A stretch of DNA of 64,000 bases. Origin: Macrophomina tecta (lineage: Eukaryota; Ascomycota; Dothideomycetes; Botryosphaeriales; Botryosphaeriaceae). Every line of letters starts with the position of its first letter. Position 1 is the stretch's first letter. The notes under the pieces are model-generated. The model worked only from the letters and a program-made list of their open reading frames with translations, was not told the origin of the DNA and made no database searches. Where the stretch lies: contig JAKSGN010000006.1 of assembly GCA_024180945.1 (NCBI GenBank), forward strand, positions 2,480,001 through 2,544,000. Direction: 5' to 3'. Position numbers and translations under genes: made by a program. Below are positions 32,230 through 44,774 of this stretch, one piece after another.

Positions 32230-33179
32230 GGTTGCGTTTGGAGGAGTTTTTATTTACCGGTCAATGAATGATGGTGGACACAATCAAAAGCGTCAAGCTT
32301 TGTACAGAGAAGAAGTAAAGAATGAAAGGCCAGCTGCTTAGCAGTCTGTGGGAACGAAAAGACAGTGATGGTCGTGGTAGTGGTGGTGAAAACACTCAGT
32401 GAAGGAGTGCTAGTGGGAGCAGGTTTATATTACTTGTTAAAACGCCGAGCTATATGGGTCTTGAACGTCTTCGAACTGACTCTCGTCCGTTTCCACCACG
32501 GCATGAGTGGGCTCAAGTGCTAGCTCGGAGGCTCCCGTCCGATCGAATTGACGGTTCGAAACAGGAGTCTTGCCGGGCTCGTGTCCCTGCTGCTGCCGGC
32601 GAGCTCGATATTGGCAGGGGAATAGGGAGGGTGATCTGCACAGACCAGAAGTCCCAGGGTTGGTGATTGTCGGGCCTCCACCAATGCGAACGCCCGCAGC
32701 CCGAAATAAACTTTTTTTACGCGGGGTCGCCTGGGGCTGGTTGTGCGGCGGTTAATAGCAGTACGGTCCGGCGGCCGCCGGCAATTTACTTCTGACCCAG
32801 CGCGAGCGCGCTCCGGCACTTGAACGGATGTGCGCCAGGGATGGTTTTTGTTTCGTTCTGCCGGGAAGAGGGCGGCGAGGAAAGCTGGTGGAGAGGTGAA
32901 ATATCAGGTGGGTGGCAGACGCACTTGCATGACTCTGCGCGCCGCCTGATTCTTGCGGTCTTCCTGACTCGTTGCTGTCAAAGCCCTTCAACAAGTTGCG
33001 ACACTGGCGGCCTCCCTAGCCCCTATGAAACCCACTATTCGACTCGCAAGCGAGGGCGCCGGAACATGCAGGCGAGGAGAAGTTGGCACAGGTCTTCTGC
33101 AGAGTTGTCTACGTATGTAGAGTCTAGAAAGGGCAGCTTTCCACTCGTTTGCGCCACATACGCACGCCTTCATACACGG
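32230..33179. other. GH131 upstream region, no gene seen
   Basis: 950 bp between the GH131 start and the phosphatase stop. An AT-rich patch at about 32424-32440 (TTTATATTAC) may belong to the GH131 promoter on the minus strand. Nothing else is seen. Confidence 0.5.
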
Positions 33180-34989
33180 CTATTGGTGTAGAAAGGTGAT
33201 CCTGTCCGGCATCTCTTCGCCGAGCCCACACTTCTCCCTGAAGTCTCCCAGCTCTGCACCCCTATCCTTAATTCGTTTGGCAAAACTCTGTAGCGGGCAG
33301 CTCCCGCCTGGACCATGGTCGCAGCCAGGCACCGGCACGATTCCGTCATTGACGTTGACGCGAACATAAACTTCGGCGGGTGAGTGATCCTGCGAGCCCG
33401 CTGGGATGCATGACAGTCGCTCAAGAATGGTGCGACCTCCCATCGGCGTGATTTGAGAAGTTTTCCAGGCACGGTCATCTACCCTATGCGTAATCGGCAA
33501 GTCTTCCTCGTCGTGGAAGAGGTCGAAAGCGGCCAGCATTGGCACAATATCACCATCATGGACGCTATACGCGAGGGTCAGCAATGGCCCAGGAGCATTC
33601 TGGGAGAGGCCTACAAACTGAAGAAGAAGGGCCCTGCCGTAGGCCCCTCGAGCAGAAGGTTCGTGGTGGCGTTTAACCATAGCCACCCCATCAATGCCCC
33701 GAATCGGTTTCCAGGACCGGCGCGGTAGAAGTGAATGACATCTCTGGCATACTCGAAGCTCCGCCACTCGTCGCGGGTGAATACATCGCACCAAGCGCTG
33801 CTGCCGCGGACTGTGGTCTCGAAACCGCACATCTCTTGCATAGACCAGATTTCCGTGTCGCTGAACTCAATGTCCGGGTTCTGCTTCAGCAGCCGCCTTC
33901 TCACGCCGCTGAGGTACGTTGCGCGGTATTCGGCAAGCATGCGAGCGCCATAGTCATGACCGTATTCCAGGTCTTCGATGTAAGCGAGGCAGGTGTCACC
34001 GGGAGTTAGCGTATCGGCGCCCAGCTCAGCCGTCTCTGGGATGACGTGCAAGGTGGACGAATTCTCCCAAGTGAGGCCAAAGAAACCAGCGGCGAAGTAA
34101 CGGGCGGTGTCAATGACACGAGGGGAGTCTCCTGCCCAGAAATTGGTTCTGCCGCTTGGCGGTAGCAGATGACCGTAGCGAGTGCGGAGTCGAATTCCGC
34201 TCGTAAATGCTCCGAGCACGCCAGAAAACGGGCCGGTATTGGTAAGCTGCTCGAAGTCACGCTGCGGGTCTTGAGATCATGAGCTTCCGTGCTCTCATGT
34301 CGAGGAGTAACAAGCCTACATACCTGAGGTGAAGTACTCCCAGTTGTTAGCGAATGCTAAATCCCCCTTCAGGGTGGCATTCGCCTCCTTGATGCGCTTC
34401 AGCAGATCTAGCTGCTCTGTGGAATATCAGTTCAGTGCATGCGTTCGAAAGACGTAGGGGAATGACGCACTTCCTCCAGCTTTGAAGGTGGGCAATCTCT
34501 CGTGATGTCTCGACATCTTCAATAGTCAGCACGCAGAGGCCACGTGATTTCGATGTCTCCAAGGTACAGCAACTGACTGTCTTGATAGGCGACTCAGCTT
34601 ACCATGTGAACCTGTTCGACCGTGCAGCCTGCTGGTACAGCGATGCCGCCTTCAAGAACACCGTCAACCTTTTCGATCCAAGGCCCATTTCCTCCGAGAT
34701 GGTAAAGAATATTCCAGTCTTTGCCGATCGATCCCCCCCCTTGCCCTGTACCGGCCGTTCCTGAAGGAGATCCGTCCACTGCAACATGCCTGTTGTGGTT
34801 CCACCAACTGGTCCAGCTTGGGGAATAAGGCGTCGAAGCCTGGTATCTGGAAAGAGACGCTAGGTCATGGCACCCCGTAGTAAGAAATGGCAACTGGAAA
34901 GAAAAAGGTGCGCTGGTTTGGTTCGCTGCCCAGAGCGCTAAAACCAGGCAGGCAGCGGCAGAAAGCAGCAAAGTTACCGGCCCAGGCAT
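33180..34989 (-). CDS. Histidine acid phosphatase / phytase-like
   Basis: It hydrolyses phosphomonoesters such as phytate or sugar phosphates through a phosphohistidine intermediate. Five exons: 34989-34603, 34516-34471, 34416-34324, 34269-33615, 33564-33180, giving 521 residues. A hydrophobic N-terminal segment (TLLLSAAACLVLALWA) is a signal peptide or anchor, so the protein is secreted or wall-bound. Exon 2 encodes the active-site box as SRHHERLPTF, where the family has RHGxRxP; the Gly is His here. RTRYGHLLP, FWAGDSPRVIDTARYF and MCGFETTVRG are further family segments. The 50-nt intron at 33565-33614 must be removed to make FFFSFVHDGDIVPMLAA, which carries the second catalytic motif HD. 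Asn-linked glycosylation sites are present. Divergent from the Zn2Cys6 gene. Confidence 0.87.
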
Positions 34990-35926
34990 TGGCACCCTAG
35001 TGTGAAAGCAGCTAGTGTTGCGCTGAAAAAGGACTGGGAGAATTGGATGAAGCAGAGTTAGGGAGGCGGTAGCAGCTGAGAAATGCGGTAAGTAGTCGGA
35101 ATGCTGCTGACCGTGGATACTGGTGAGGCGGCGATGTGCAACGATTCGCAAGCCACAGATTCTGACCTCGTGACCGGTGTCCTGAGGGTGTTGGACCGGA
35201 GCGACGGCGTAATCTCGCAGACTAGGAGTCCATTGACGGACTACGGACGTGAAAGAGCGGCAATGACAGTTTGGGGTGGCGCTTGACGACCAAGAGCAGG
35301 GCAAAAGAGCGAGTGGGAGGTGAAGAGGGCGATGTGGCATGTGACATCAACTGAAAAAGAAAAAGGGAGCGGGCGGGAGATCAGCGACACGTGGGCGTTG
35401 ACAGATCATCGGGCCGGGAAATGCGTCGAGAGCGGCGGACGCGTTTCGGAGATCAAGCCGCCGCCACCTGATGCTTCAGGACTTCGGTGGTGATGTTAGA
35501 GGGATCTGCCCAGGATCCGGGGAAGGACGACTGGGGTGTAGCACTTCCGGAGCCGACGTCCGTCGGGCGCAGTCGAGGCGGTGCAGCCAGCTGAATCGCG
35601 TGCATCAACTGCTGTGAAAAAGGTCGGACAGCACCCCCATATTGAGCCTCAGCAGAGGCAGCACCTACGAACGCGACGTGGGGACGAAGCTAGAAGAACC
35701 GTTATCGTGCCATCAGCTTGCGGCCCGATTTTCTACCTCCACAGCCACTGCGATCTTCCCGGTATTAGGGCGGAGTTTGTGCAAATCCCGTTACTGCTGG
35801 CGCTACATGTATAGCCTCCCTCGCAGCCCCGCATGCTCCAGTAAACCTCGACATCCGTCCTCTCCCTTCTCGAAGCACCAGTGCTCCGCCCAGCCCGCCA
35901 GCTCCCTCCCGCTCCAGCAGTTCTCC
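34990..35926. promoter_or_regulatory. Divergent promoter: phosphatase / Zn2Cys6 regulator
   Basis: 937 bp between opposite starts. The arrangement allows, but does not show, that the regulator controls the neighbouring phosphatase. Confidence 0.5.
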
Positions 35927-38194
35927 ATGGATAATCCGCGACAGCAGACTAAACGGAGACGCGTTGTGACAGCCTGTGCCGAGTGCCACCGTCGGAAGCA
36001 GAAGGTTCTCGCTGCTGCTGTATGATACTGGGCTTTGACCTGTTCTGACCCGTGCTTAGTGCGACCGTAAGACGCCATGCAATGTGTGTTTAGCTCGCGA
36101 GGTACCGGAAAAGTGTTCCTATGGAGGTCCTACGTACGTTGCCTCCCTCCTGTGTGCCAGAATCTGCGGAGAATGCGCACAGCCTGTAGGTTATAGCCGC
36201 TGACAGCATTTGCAGAACCGACGCCAGTGAGCCGATCCCCAAAAGTACCGGCCATTCAGACCGACAGGGCTACTCCGCTCTCGACGGCGCGACGGCCTTT
36301 GGCGATTTGAAAAAGGTACACGCGTCGATTCCAAAGCCATAGATCCAGTTCTAACTGAGAACAGCTGCTGGAAGGAGACAACTTTTTCCGCGCGGCGACT
36401 TCAAACAACAACAAGACTCAATATATCAGTGAGGCTGAAGCAAAATACGTGGCTTTCGTCAAAAAGCTACCTGCTCGACCCATGCTCCAGGAGCTCATTG
36501 ACTTGTACTTTATTGAGAGCAATTGGTCCTACCCCATCGCCGAACGCCCGTTCTTCAACGAGCTTTTCGAGAAATGGTCCGCCCTTGACCCTGCCAATAC
36601 TCGCTATACGGGCCCTCAGGGGTTGCCGCGCGAACTCCAGTATTTCCCGGCTGTACTGTTCCAAATGTGCGCAATCGCTCTGCAGCTCATCCCGCCAACC
36701 GCGAAATGCATCAAGGAACTTGGCCTGGCGAATGCGACGGCTTGTGATCGGTTATCTCAAAAACTGAGCGATATTAGCATGGAGATCATGAACATCCTAG
36801 GTCGGCATGACCCCGCCCTTAGCGCGGTTCAGACAGACTTTCTCAGGGCAGTGTGGCTGAAGAGCGCATCTCGAGGAACGGAGTCGTGGCATGCTCTGGT
36901 CGATTCAATCAGGTCAGTTTCTATTTGAGGAAGCGGCAGTTGCTGGATTGACAAGATGATGGCAGACAAGCGCAGGAACTGGGCTTACATCGCCAGGCTG
37001 ATATACAACAGTCAGCTTCTCTGGAGGAAACGCTAAGACAGTTATGGTATGATGAGCACAAGCGGCGGATCTGGATTCTACTGTTCACCTGGAACAGGTA
37101 AGTCGGCCGATGGGAAAATGCTTCGCGCTCGCTAATGCACATCTAGTTTCATGGCCTTTGTGTTGGGTCGTCCCAGGCACATTAACCTCAGTGATTGCGA
37201 CATTAGGACACCGATCGATTGCAACATGCCGGACAATCCTTCAAAAAAGGTGCCCTTGGCAACTCCAGCAGTTGGAGATGATGAAGCTCCGTCGCTGTTC
37301 TCCAGCATGCTGGTCCAGTACGAGCTTGCCAAGAAAGTCCATGAAATACGGGAGACCTTTGCGGACAGACCCTACACCAAAGATTACAACCTCGTGTGGA
37401 ATTTTCACAGGCAGATCCTGGACATCATGCACAATGCACCGCCCCTCATCAGACCGGAGAACCCGGACACCTCCTTCGACGCCAAGTACCCGGTGTTGCC
37501 AAAGAAGCGGGAGCAGATCCTTACCGTTGCGAACAACCTCCTCATGGTCCTTCATCGGCCTCACATGGCCAACCACGTCGAAAGCCGCAAAGCCGCAGTG
37601 CAAGCAGCTCTCACCACGCTGGATTCACAGGAGCGGTTGTTTAAGACCAACCAACCCTACCACTACAAGCTCTTTGCACTCACCTTCTATACTATTGACG
37701 CTTCAATCTTCATCACAGCAATCATCCTCATGTATCCGCCCAGAGACGAAGAGGTCAAGAAGCGGATCAATGACGCCGTAGTAAAAGGCATGAAGCGGCT
37801 AGACCTGATGGCAAAAAGTAACCCAACAGCCAGCTCGGGGTCGCTGGTTGTGCATGCGTGCTACGAAAAGGTAAAGGATATCCTAAAGCCGCAAGGACCA
37901 GAATCAACCGGAACCATGGCCTCGGTGGAGTCGGCATGGTCAGGCGCCACGCTGGCAGAACCCGGGCCTTCTGAGCTCGTGGGACACGCTCAGTATAGCA
38001 CCATGCCAGATTTCTCCACGGAGCTGGACAACGGCCTGGCTTTTCCCGAAGAGGATATGACATCTTTGGCTTTCTACGACAATCCCAACACTTTTGATTC
38101 GAACTATTGGCTTGATGCCATGAATCAGATTCCGGACCTTGCTCCGGAGGAAGATCCCAACAATCAAAGCACCTGGAGTAATTTGCTTCTTTAG
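35927..38194 (+). CDS. Zn2Cys6 (Gal4-type) transcription factor
   Basis: Six exons: 35927-36004, 36060-36133, 36216-36315, 36365-36912, 36966-37097, 37147-38194, giving 659 residues. The DNA-binding cluster is split by intron 1: CAECHRRKQK joins CDRKTPCNVCLAREVPEKC, giving the six cysteines at spacing 2-6-5-2-8. A fungal-specific transcription-factor domain fills the middle, with LPARPMLQELIDLYF, FQMCAIALQL, the short LGLHRQA and RRIWILLFTWNSFMAFVLGRP, which is the classic regulator motif. The C-terminus is acidic and Asp/Asn/Pro-rich and is probably the activation region. Ligand and targets are unknown. Its divergent neighbour is a histidine acid phosphatase. Confidence 0.9.
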
Positions 38195-41100
38195 TGGGAT
38201 ATGCCATGGTGATGTCGGAATGTGTCATTGTGGATGCTGTCTCTGGAGGGTATCTGTCTGCACACGCCTTCCACTTCCCTTACCATTTCTCTCCATGGAA
38301 AACTTGATTTTAGCCTATGGTTGCCTATAGCTAAAGGTGCGGCGCAAACTGTATCCGCTCGGTCGAGAAAGGAACTATCTCCGCTGCACCCCAAAACTTT
38401 CACTCCTTAGATTCTACATGGGAAGACGCGATCTGACCATAATCTCTTCGATCCACTCAATCAAAAGTAGAACCTCAGTGCCAAATTCGTCCTCTATCTG
38501 TGGAGCCACGTATCATTTCATCAAGTATTCTGGCATGATCCATGCCCCATCCATCCCCTGCTTCCATTTCTTTTTCTCTTCGTCGCTTCGATGAAAGCAT
38601 TTCACCGTACAGTGTTAGCACGTTTGGCCCCGCTGCCAACCCTTTCGCCTATCGTCCGTTCAACCAACCAGCACGGACCCAGGCGATGCAGCATCTCAAT
38701 GCCTTGACATATTGTGTTTTGCCAGGAACAAAGATGGTCGGTGAAGTTAACGTACTTGTGGCAGAGTTATGTCCATTTTCTCTCTTTTTTTTATTGAAAA
38801 AAAAAAAAAAAAAAACACAAAACAAAAACTGTTCCTCCGAACCAAGCACCAGCTTTCAATGATTTCGCATCCTCATCTAAGCGCCTGGATAAGGGAGGCG
38901 ATGAACATCCATGTTTGCTCGAGATCACCCCACCGATGCGCAGATCATCCCGGAGCACGCACGCAGCAACGAACCTCCACGCAGGACTGTTTCGTAATAT
39001 CAATGCCTAACGCGTTGGTCCGACCGGACTCCATAGCGGCTCGCTCCGATAAAGTGGCTTTTTCGTCTTTTCCCCACTCGCAGAAGGACATACCGAGGCT
39101 TGGTCGGAGCTGTGGGGAAAAATTCATCGTGGAGCGAGGAGCGCGCACCAGCAGTGGGGTGGTGCCTGCCGGCCTAGCACCGCCAAGGGTGCCTCGACTG
39201 CAGACGCGCCTGCGCATGATCGGGCCGGCGCGATGGGCAAGCTGATGGGGAAGATGTACAGGATGGCATGGGCAAAGTGATGCCATGGGGCGAGCATGCG
39301 GTGTAGGCGATTTCCGGGGCGTGCGCGTGCGTCACGCCGTTCGGGCTTAGTATCGTGTGCGCCATGGTGCCCGCTGTGAAGTGCTAGGCCGAATGGAGGC
39401 GGTCGTCGCTGTCAAGCGAGATGGGCGGCCGGTGGGGCGTGTGCAGTAGTGCGGAATTGGGGGGGCGTTTGGAGTGGGAGGCAAGGCGGAGGAGAGGCAC
39501 TGCGGCCGGGGAGGGTGGAGTACATCCCTTTCGCTGCCCTGCTGCTGATGCTGCTACCATCGTGCGATCCTAAGGGGACCGTCGTTGCTACTGTGTGTGG
39601 GATGCTTCCGGGCGTGTCGGGCTGCGGGTCATTTTTGCAGAAGCAGGGTCGTCAGGTCGTGGTTACCAGAACGGGCTCTGGGGATTACCTAACTACCTTC
39701 GGGATTGCCGGGGGGAACAGTGGGTGGCATGTGAAGGTGGTTCGTAGCCGAGCGAAAAAGGATGTGTGGCCGACGGTGAGGTGATACATATTTCCTTGGC
39801 GCCAGCATGTGGCATCGTGTGATATGGATATCATTTGAGAAACACTGGTATCTGTTCATTGCTGTTACTTAATGTTTATAAAGTTGGATTCATGCCTGTT
39901 GCTGGTGGTAAGTTTTATTCTAGTGGGAAGTCTTATTGGAGAAACGCAATATACATATGACGACCATGAAATTTGAAATATATGACGTGCAGAGTGGTGC
40001 TACAATCGATGGTGGTCTATCAATTGCGGCACCGGTCATAGAGCCAGATCAAGGTTCAGTTGCCGGCCGTTCATAACAGAAAGTTCCGAGATGCCTCTTG
40101 AGATAGAGTAGTCATGTCTTGTAAGACGGTGGTGTAACCGATCTGAGGAAATGCAGTAGCTCACCAGGCCACGCGTCATTTAGCTTCGCCTGGTCTTTGT
40201 TGTATACAACCGTGGACCAGAGAAGAATTCCTCAGGCGCTGCGATCAGTTCGGGTAGGACCGTGAAGGAAAAAAAAAAAAAAACACAAAAAAGGCAAGTC
40301 GTACAGCAATGCAAGGTCAAGCGTAATGTTCGTTGAACGCGACACACGCTGTTTCTGCAACCCAAGATGTTGTGTTGGTGAGTGGTACGAATGAACGGTC
40401 TTACATGCAAGCACTGAGACAGAAGCAAACATGGCGAAGGTAACAAGATCTGGCGGGTTTTAGATATACGGCGCGAGCCGCTCTACCAACGTTGCGTGGT
40501 TCGGATTGCCATCTCTAGTAAGAATCGGCGAAGAACACAGTCCAGACTGTGTAGATCGACCACGCACGCTTGCAGTGCGCCACAGGGGGTAGAAGTGATG
40601 ACGAGCCATTCCAAAACGGGGACCTCATGGCTATTGAACGAATTGGCGCGAGGATCAATGTCAAGATTGGGAAACATAGAGAACGAAGTGAGTAAATGGT
40701 GGCGGCGGAGATTGCCACGCGATGGTACTGGATAGATTAGAGGCTTGGACACGAAGAATCAGGAGTGGGCGCTCAAATGCATGCAGCGGATCCGTACCGG
40801 CAAAGGAAAATGCATGCGCATATGGCATGTATAAGCCGCAGATGCAGGTAATACTGCAACATGCTGCCTTGCGGAACACGATTATAGGCAGGGATCGACA
40901 GATCCTAAGGCTCGAAAAGGAAGCCAGGAAGAAAAGGTTAGCTGCGAAGGTTGGGGTGCGACTCACGCGGCGGTCGGGAAATTACATGTGACGTGCATTG
41001 GGCTTGACGTTACACGAAACAATGCTGCTTTTTCCCCGATTTCCTAATCCGGACGACGGTCGGTGCTGGGACCGACTCACTTCGACACAGGCGAATGGAG

Positions 41101-42429
41101 TGACGGACGGGAGACCAGCAGAAGGTGCGTGACGAGTTGCAACCCCCCGAGGTGAACTGCAGACGGCCAGGCGGCCCCGGGGGGCAGCAATAAGCCGGCG
41201 CGACGGCGCAGTGACTGGTAACGGGCGGGGTGCATATCATACCCATGGGCCGCCCGGCATTCTGGTTTAGGTAGGCCCTGTTGGCTGTGGCAAGCACGTG
41301 GGAAAGAGGCCTTACCCTCAGGAGCCGTGCGGGGCGCCGTTGTAGCATTGCCGGATATGGCGATTACTCGGGCCCAAAAGGGGAATGCGGCAGGCGGCCA
41401 GGTGAAGGCGAAGGGCACGGCAACGCCGCAGTCGTCGCGTATGCTTGGCCCAGCGCCGCGGACGGAGGCGAGGCAGTAGCCGAACAATCTCGACCAATGC
41501 CGGGTCCAGCGATCTCGACTCGGGCGGAGTGCGGCGCAGGCGGCGGGGAGCACGGCGAGAGCAGGGGCGCGGCAGGCAGACGACGCAATGCCGGGGCGGG
41601 GCACGGGGCCGACGCCCGGACCGACGTCATGGCAAGCATGTCAGCGAGCCCGAGAGAGGCGGGGGGCGTTTGGACTGGTCTGGCCGAGCAGCGCGAGCCC
41701 GCAGGCGTGGACAGCGGGCTGCGAGCCGACGGCCGCGATACTTGAGAGGCCGGCAGCGCGCGGTGGGCGCGCTTGCCCGGAACAGGCGCCAGATTAGCGA
41801 GAGGGACGGGCAAGGGACTGCCTCCGCCGCTTCCCTTGCTGGCGGCGATCTGTGCTGCGTCCCAGCTGGTCGACTGCGCCTGCCCGTCCACACGCCCGCG
41901 CTCGATCGACAAGCTCAACCATTTTCCGCCCCAATCGACCCCGTCATCGACCCTCTCAACTGCCCCCGTTCCTGGCCGGGACGCCTCTTCGGTCCCAGAG
42001 ATCTGCCCCCTGCACGGCCCAGGCTCGTATTGTGCCCAATCAGTGGCTTGCTGCAAGCTCGCCGGCCTCTGAGCCGCTAGCCCATCTGACGAACCCTGAT
42101 GACGCTCAGCACCTGGCTGCCGGAGATTCTCAAAATGCGCAGAGCTACATGCTCTCTTCCTCACGCCGTCCGGCTCGCTGTTCCTGGCCGTGCCTCTTCT
42201 CCCTGCCGCCCACTGACCAACCACCACGCAGCCCATGTTCCAGGACCCCAGGCACGCTCTGCATCCGAACCTGGCCAGCGCATACAAAGCCGCAATCTTG
42301 TCCACTATCCATCTGCAGGATCAAACCCTCACGGTCCGCCCCCACCCCTCTGCCAGGTACCTGCATTGGCCTTGGGTAATCCTGCAAGCTCTCCACACTC
42401 CTCCCGCCGTCTAGCTGCTCCGCCTCGTG
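38195..42429. other. 4.2-kb region without a supported gene
   Basis: This is the longest gene-free stretch. It contains an A19 tract (38797-38815) and an A15 tract (40269-40283). The last 1.2 kb (about 41.1-42.4 kb) is strongly GC-rich with long frames open on both strands at once, which is a composition effect. It may be the promoter and long leader of the Cry-DASH gene. No RNA gene or transposon remnant was recognised. Confidence 0.5.
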
Positions 42430-44450
42430 ATGTCTCCGGCGGCTCCTCGAATCCTGATATATCTGCTAAGGCGAGATCTTCGCCTATCGGACAACCCCGT
42501 CTTCCACCACCTCAGTCAACAGTGTGGCTCAAATTCTTCCTCCTTCACCCATGTGCTTCCAGTGTATGTCATCCCAGCAAACCAAGTCGAGGTTTCCGGC
42601 TTTCTCAGGCCCGGAACACAAAGCCCGTACCCGGAGGCTCGCAGCCAGGTCGCTGGTTTTTGGAGATGTGGTCCACATAGGGCTAAATTCCTCGCCGAGA
42701 GTGTGTGGGATCTGAAGACCTCGCTGGGAAAGATAGGCAGCGACCTTATCATCAGGGTGGGCATGGTTGGCGATGTCTTGCAGGATATGCTGTCCTGGTA
42801 TGGGAAGAACCCCGACATACCGAATGGCGATACCGATGGCGAAGGAAAAGGGACCATAGCAGGCATCTGGATGACGGCAGAGGAAGGCGTAGAGGAGCAG
42901 AGGGAGGAACGTGACGCTCGGAGAGCTGCAGACGCCAGTGGGGTGGAGTTCAAGCTCTGGACCGACGAGAAGTACTTTGTTGATGAGTGAGTTGGTCCTG
43001 CCCGCTCCCCAATCGCCCACGCTGACCACCGCCTCACCCTAGTCGGGACCTACCTCTCACAGACATTAAAGATCTGCCAGATGTTTACACAACATTCCGC
43101 AAGTCTTTGGAGCCACTCCGCGAACGGCCTCGCCCGACGACCTCGATGCCAAAATCCCTACCATCACTTCCCCCCGCCTCCTCAATCCCGCCGCAGGCCG
43201 GCCCATTCACGTCACCAGAATCTCTCTCATCAATGATCGATTCCCTGCACAAGCCTATCGACCTAGCAATGGCCATGGAAAATCCACCGCAGTGGCCGTC
43301 AGGGGCAAAGTCCGCTCATCCATTCGAAGGCGGCGAGACCGCCGCCCAGAATCGAGTATCGCACCTCATTGCCTCCGGCTCCATGGCTAACTACAAAGAA
43401 ACTCGCAACGGACTCCTTGGCGAAGACTACAGCACCAAGCTATCGTCATGGCTCGCCCTCGGCTGCGTAACAGCGCGCCAAGTCCACGCCTCTCTCGCCG
43501 CCTACGAAGACGGCAGCCCAAACGCGCCAGATTCGTGGAAAGCGGCGCCCGGGTACGGGCAGGGCGAGAACGCTGGGACGGCAGCGGTGCGCTTCGAGTT
43601 GCTGTGGCGGGACTACATGCGCCTCTGCACGCGCAAGTTCGGGCCTCGACTCTTCAACGTCGACGGCTTTCGCTCGGGCGAGAAGCAGGTGGAAAATCCG
43701 GCCGAGGGCGGCAAGAAGAGGTGGCGCTACCTTGACCGTAGTAGCGGCGTTGGCGACGACCCGGTCAAGACAAAGCAGGCTATCGAGCGCTTCAGGGCTG
43801 GCAGGACCGGCGTGGGCCTTATCGACGCATCGCAGCGCGAGCTATTCCTCACCGGGTATACGTCTAATCGCGCCAGGCAGAACGTCGCGTCTTTCCTGGC
43901 GTCGCATCTGGGCATCGACTGGCGTGTTGGCGCCGAGTGATATGAGTGCGCGCTCACGGATTATGATCTGAGCAACAACTGGGGCAACTGGCAGTACGTC
44001 GCGGGCGTTGGCAACGATCCGCGTCAGGGCCGCAAGTTCAATCCCGTCAAGCAGGCGCTGGATTACGACAAGGGTGGCGCATACATCAAGACGTGGGTGC
44101 AGGAATTGCGCGATGTTGATGTAGATGGGGCGCAGGATGGAGGACGCAGGGGCGAGGAAATGTTAATGGGCCTGTTCCAAGCGTGGAGGCTGCCGGAGAG
44201 GGAGAAAGAGAGACTGAACCTGAAGGGTGTGGAATGGGTTGAAAGGCCGTTGGTACGGATCCCGTTTGCTGTCGGCCACAAAGGAGGAAGTGGCGCTGGA
44301 GGAGACAACAGACGCGGTGGTGCCCGCGGCGGTAGAGGGTATAGAGGAAGGGGAAGAAGCGGAAGAGCGAGAAGGATGGGGGATATGGATAGGGCGGCGA
44401 AGCCAGGGGCCTTCGAGGATGGTCATCCCTCGCATATGCAAGATGTGTAA
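42430..44450 (+). pseudogene. Cry-DASH photolyase/cryptochrome interrupted by one in-frame TGA
   Basis: Cry-DASH proteins bind FAD and a folate antenna and repair cyclobutane dimers in single-stranded DNA or sense blue light. Exons are 42430-42986 and 43043 onward (GTGAGT...CTAG). The N-terminal antenna domain starts RILIYLLRRDLRLSDNPVF. The FAD domain has GSMANYKETRNGLLGEDYS, SSWLALGCVTARQV and ELLWRDYMRL. At 43938-43940 the frame meets TGA exactly where family members have Trp (GAEWYE): it reads WRVGAE, stop, YECALTDYD. The frame then stays open through SNNWGNWQYVAGVGNDPRQG, KFNPVKQALDYD, and a Gly/Arg-rich RGG-type tail to 44448-44450. The truncated product (484 residues) lacks the end of the FAD pocket. 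The lesion is one base, so it may be recent, a read error, or a readthrough/editing site. Confidence 0.85.
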
Positions 44451-44774
44451 GTGTTTCGAGAAATCTTGACATTCTTGTTGAGAGAACGTCGTCGAGCATT
44501 GCGAAGGTATCTTTTCTGATAGCCCTCCCACTGCAGCCGTGTTTTCTGTTGCATCGGACCAGCGCTTACAGGAGCGTTATAATGATTTGGCATGCCTTGA
44601 TTTTTGTTGTCTCTCAATCTTCTTTTAGAAATATACGAATGGTTGTCGCCCATTTTAGGTCTCCCAGTATTCATCCCTCATAGGGTCAAGTTTCGAATCT
44701 TGCCATTCCTCCGCATAGAGTGCATGGATCATAGACAAAATTTGCCAAATGTTATTCCAAGTCAAGCCACAAAA
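44451..44774. other. Intergenic before tRNA, nothing seen
   Basis: 3' flank of the Cry-DASH gene and 5' flank of the tRNA-Met gene. No supported feature. Confidence 0.6.

Noticed and set aside
40440..40520. tRNA-like GGTAGAGC sequence on the minus strand
   Set aside because: It resembles a D arm, but there is no matching acceptor stem or T arm within reach.
41364..42305. Minus-strand frame of about 313 codons and overlapping plus-strand frames
   Set aside because: Low-complexity Arg/Ala/Pro/Ser translation in a GC-rich block with both strands open; no domain, no splice structure.
43937..43972. A 36-nt GTGATA...CTGAG intron that would remove the TGA in Cry-DASH
   Set aside because: Too short for an intron here, and it would delete residues conserved across Cry-DASH proteins.
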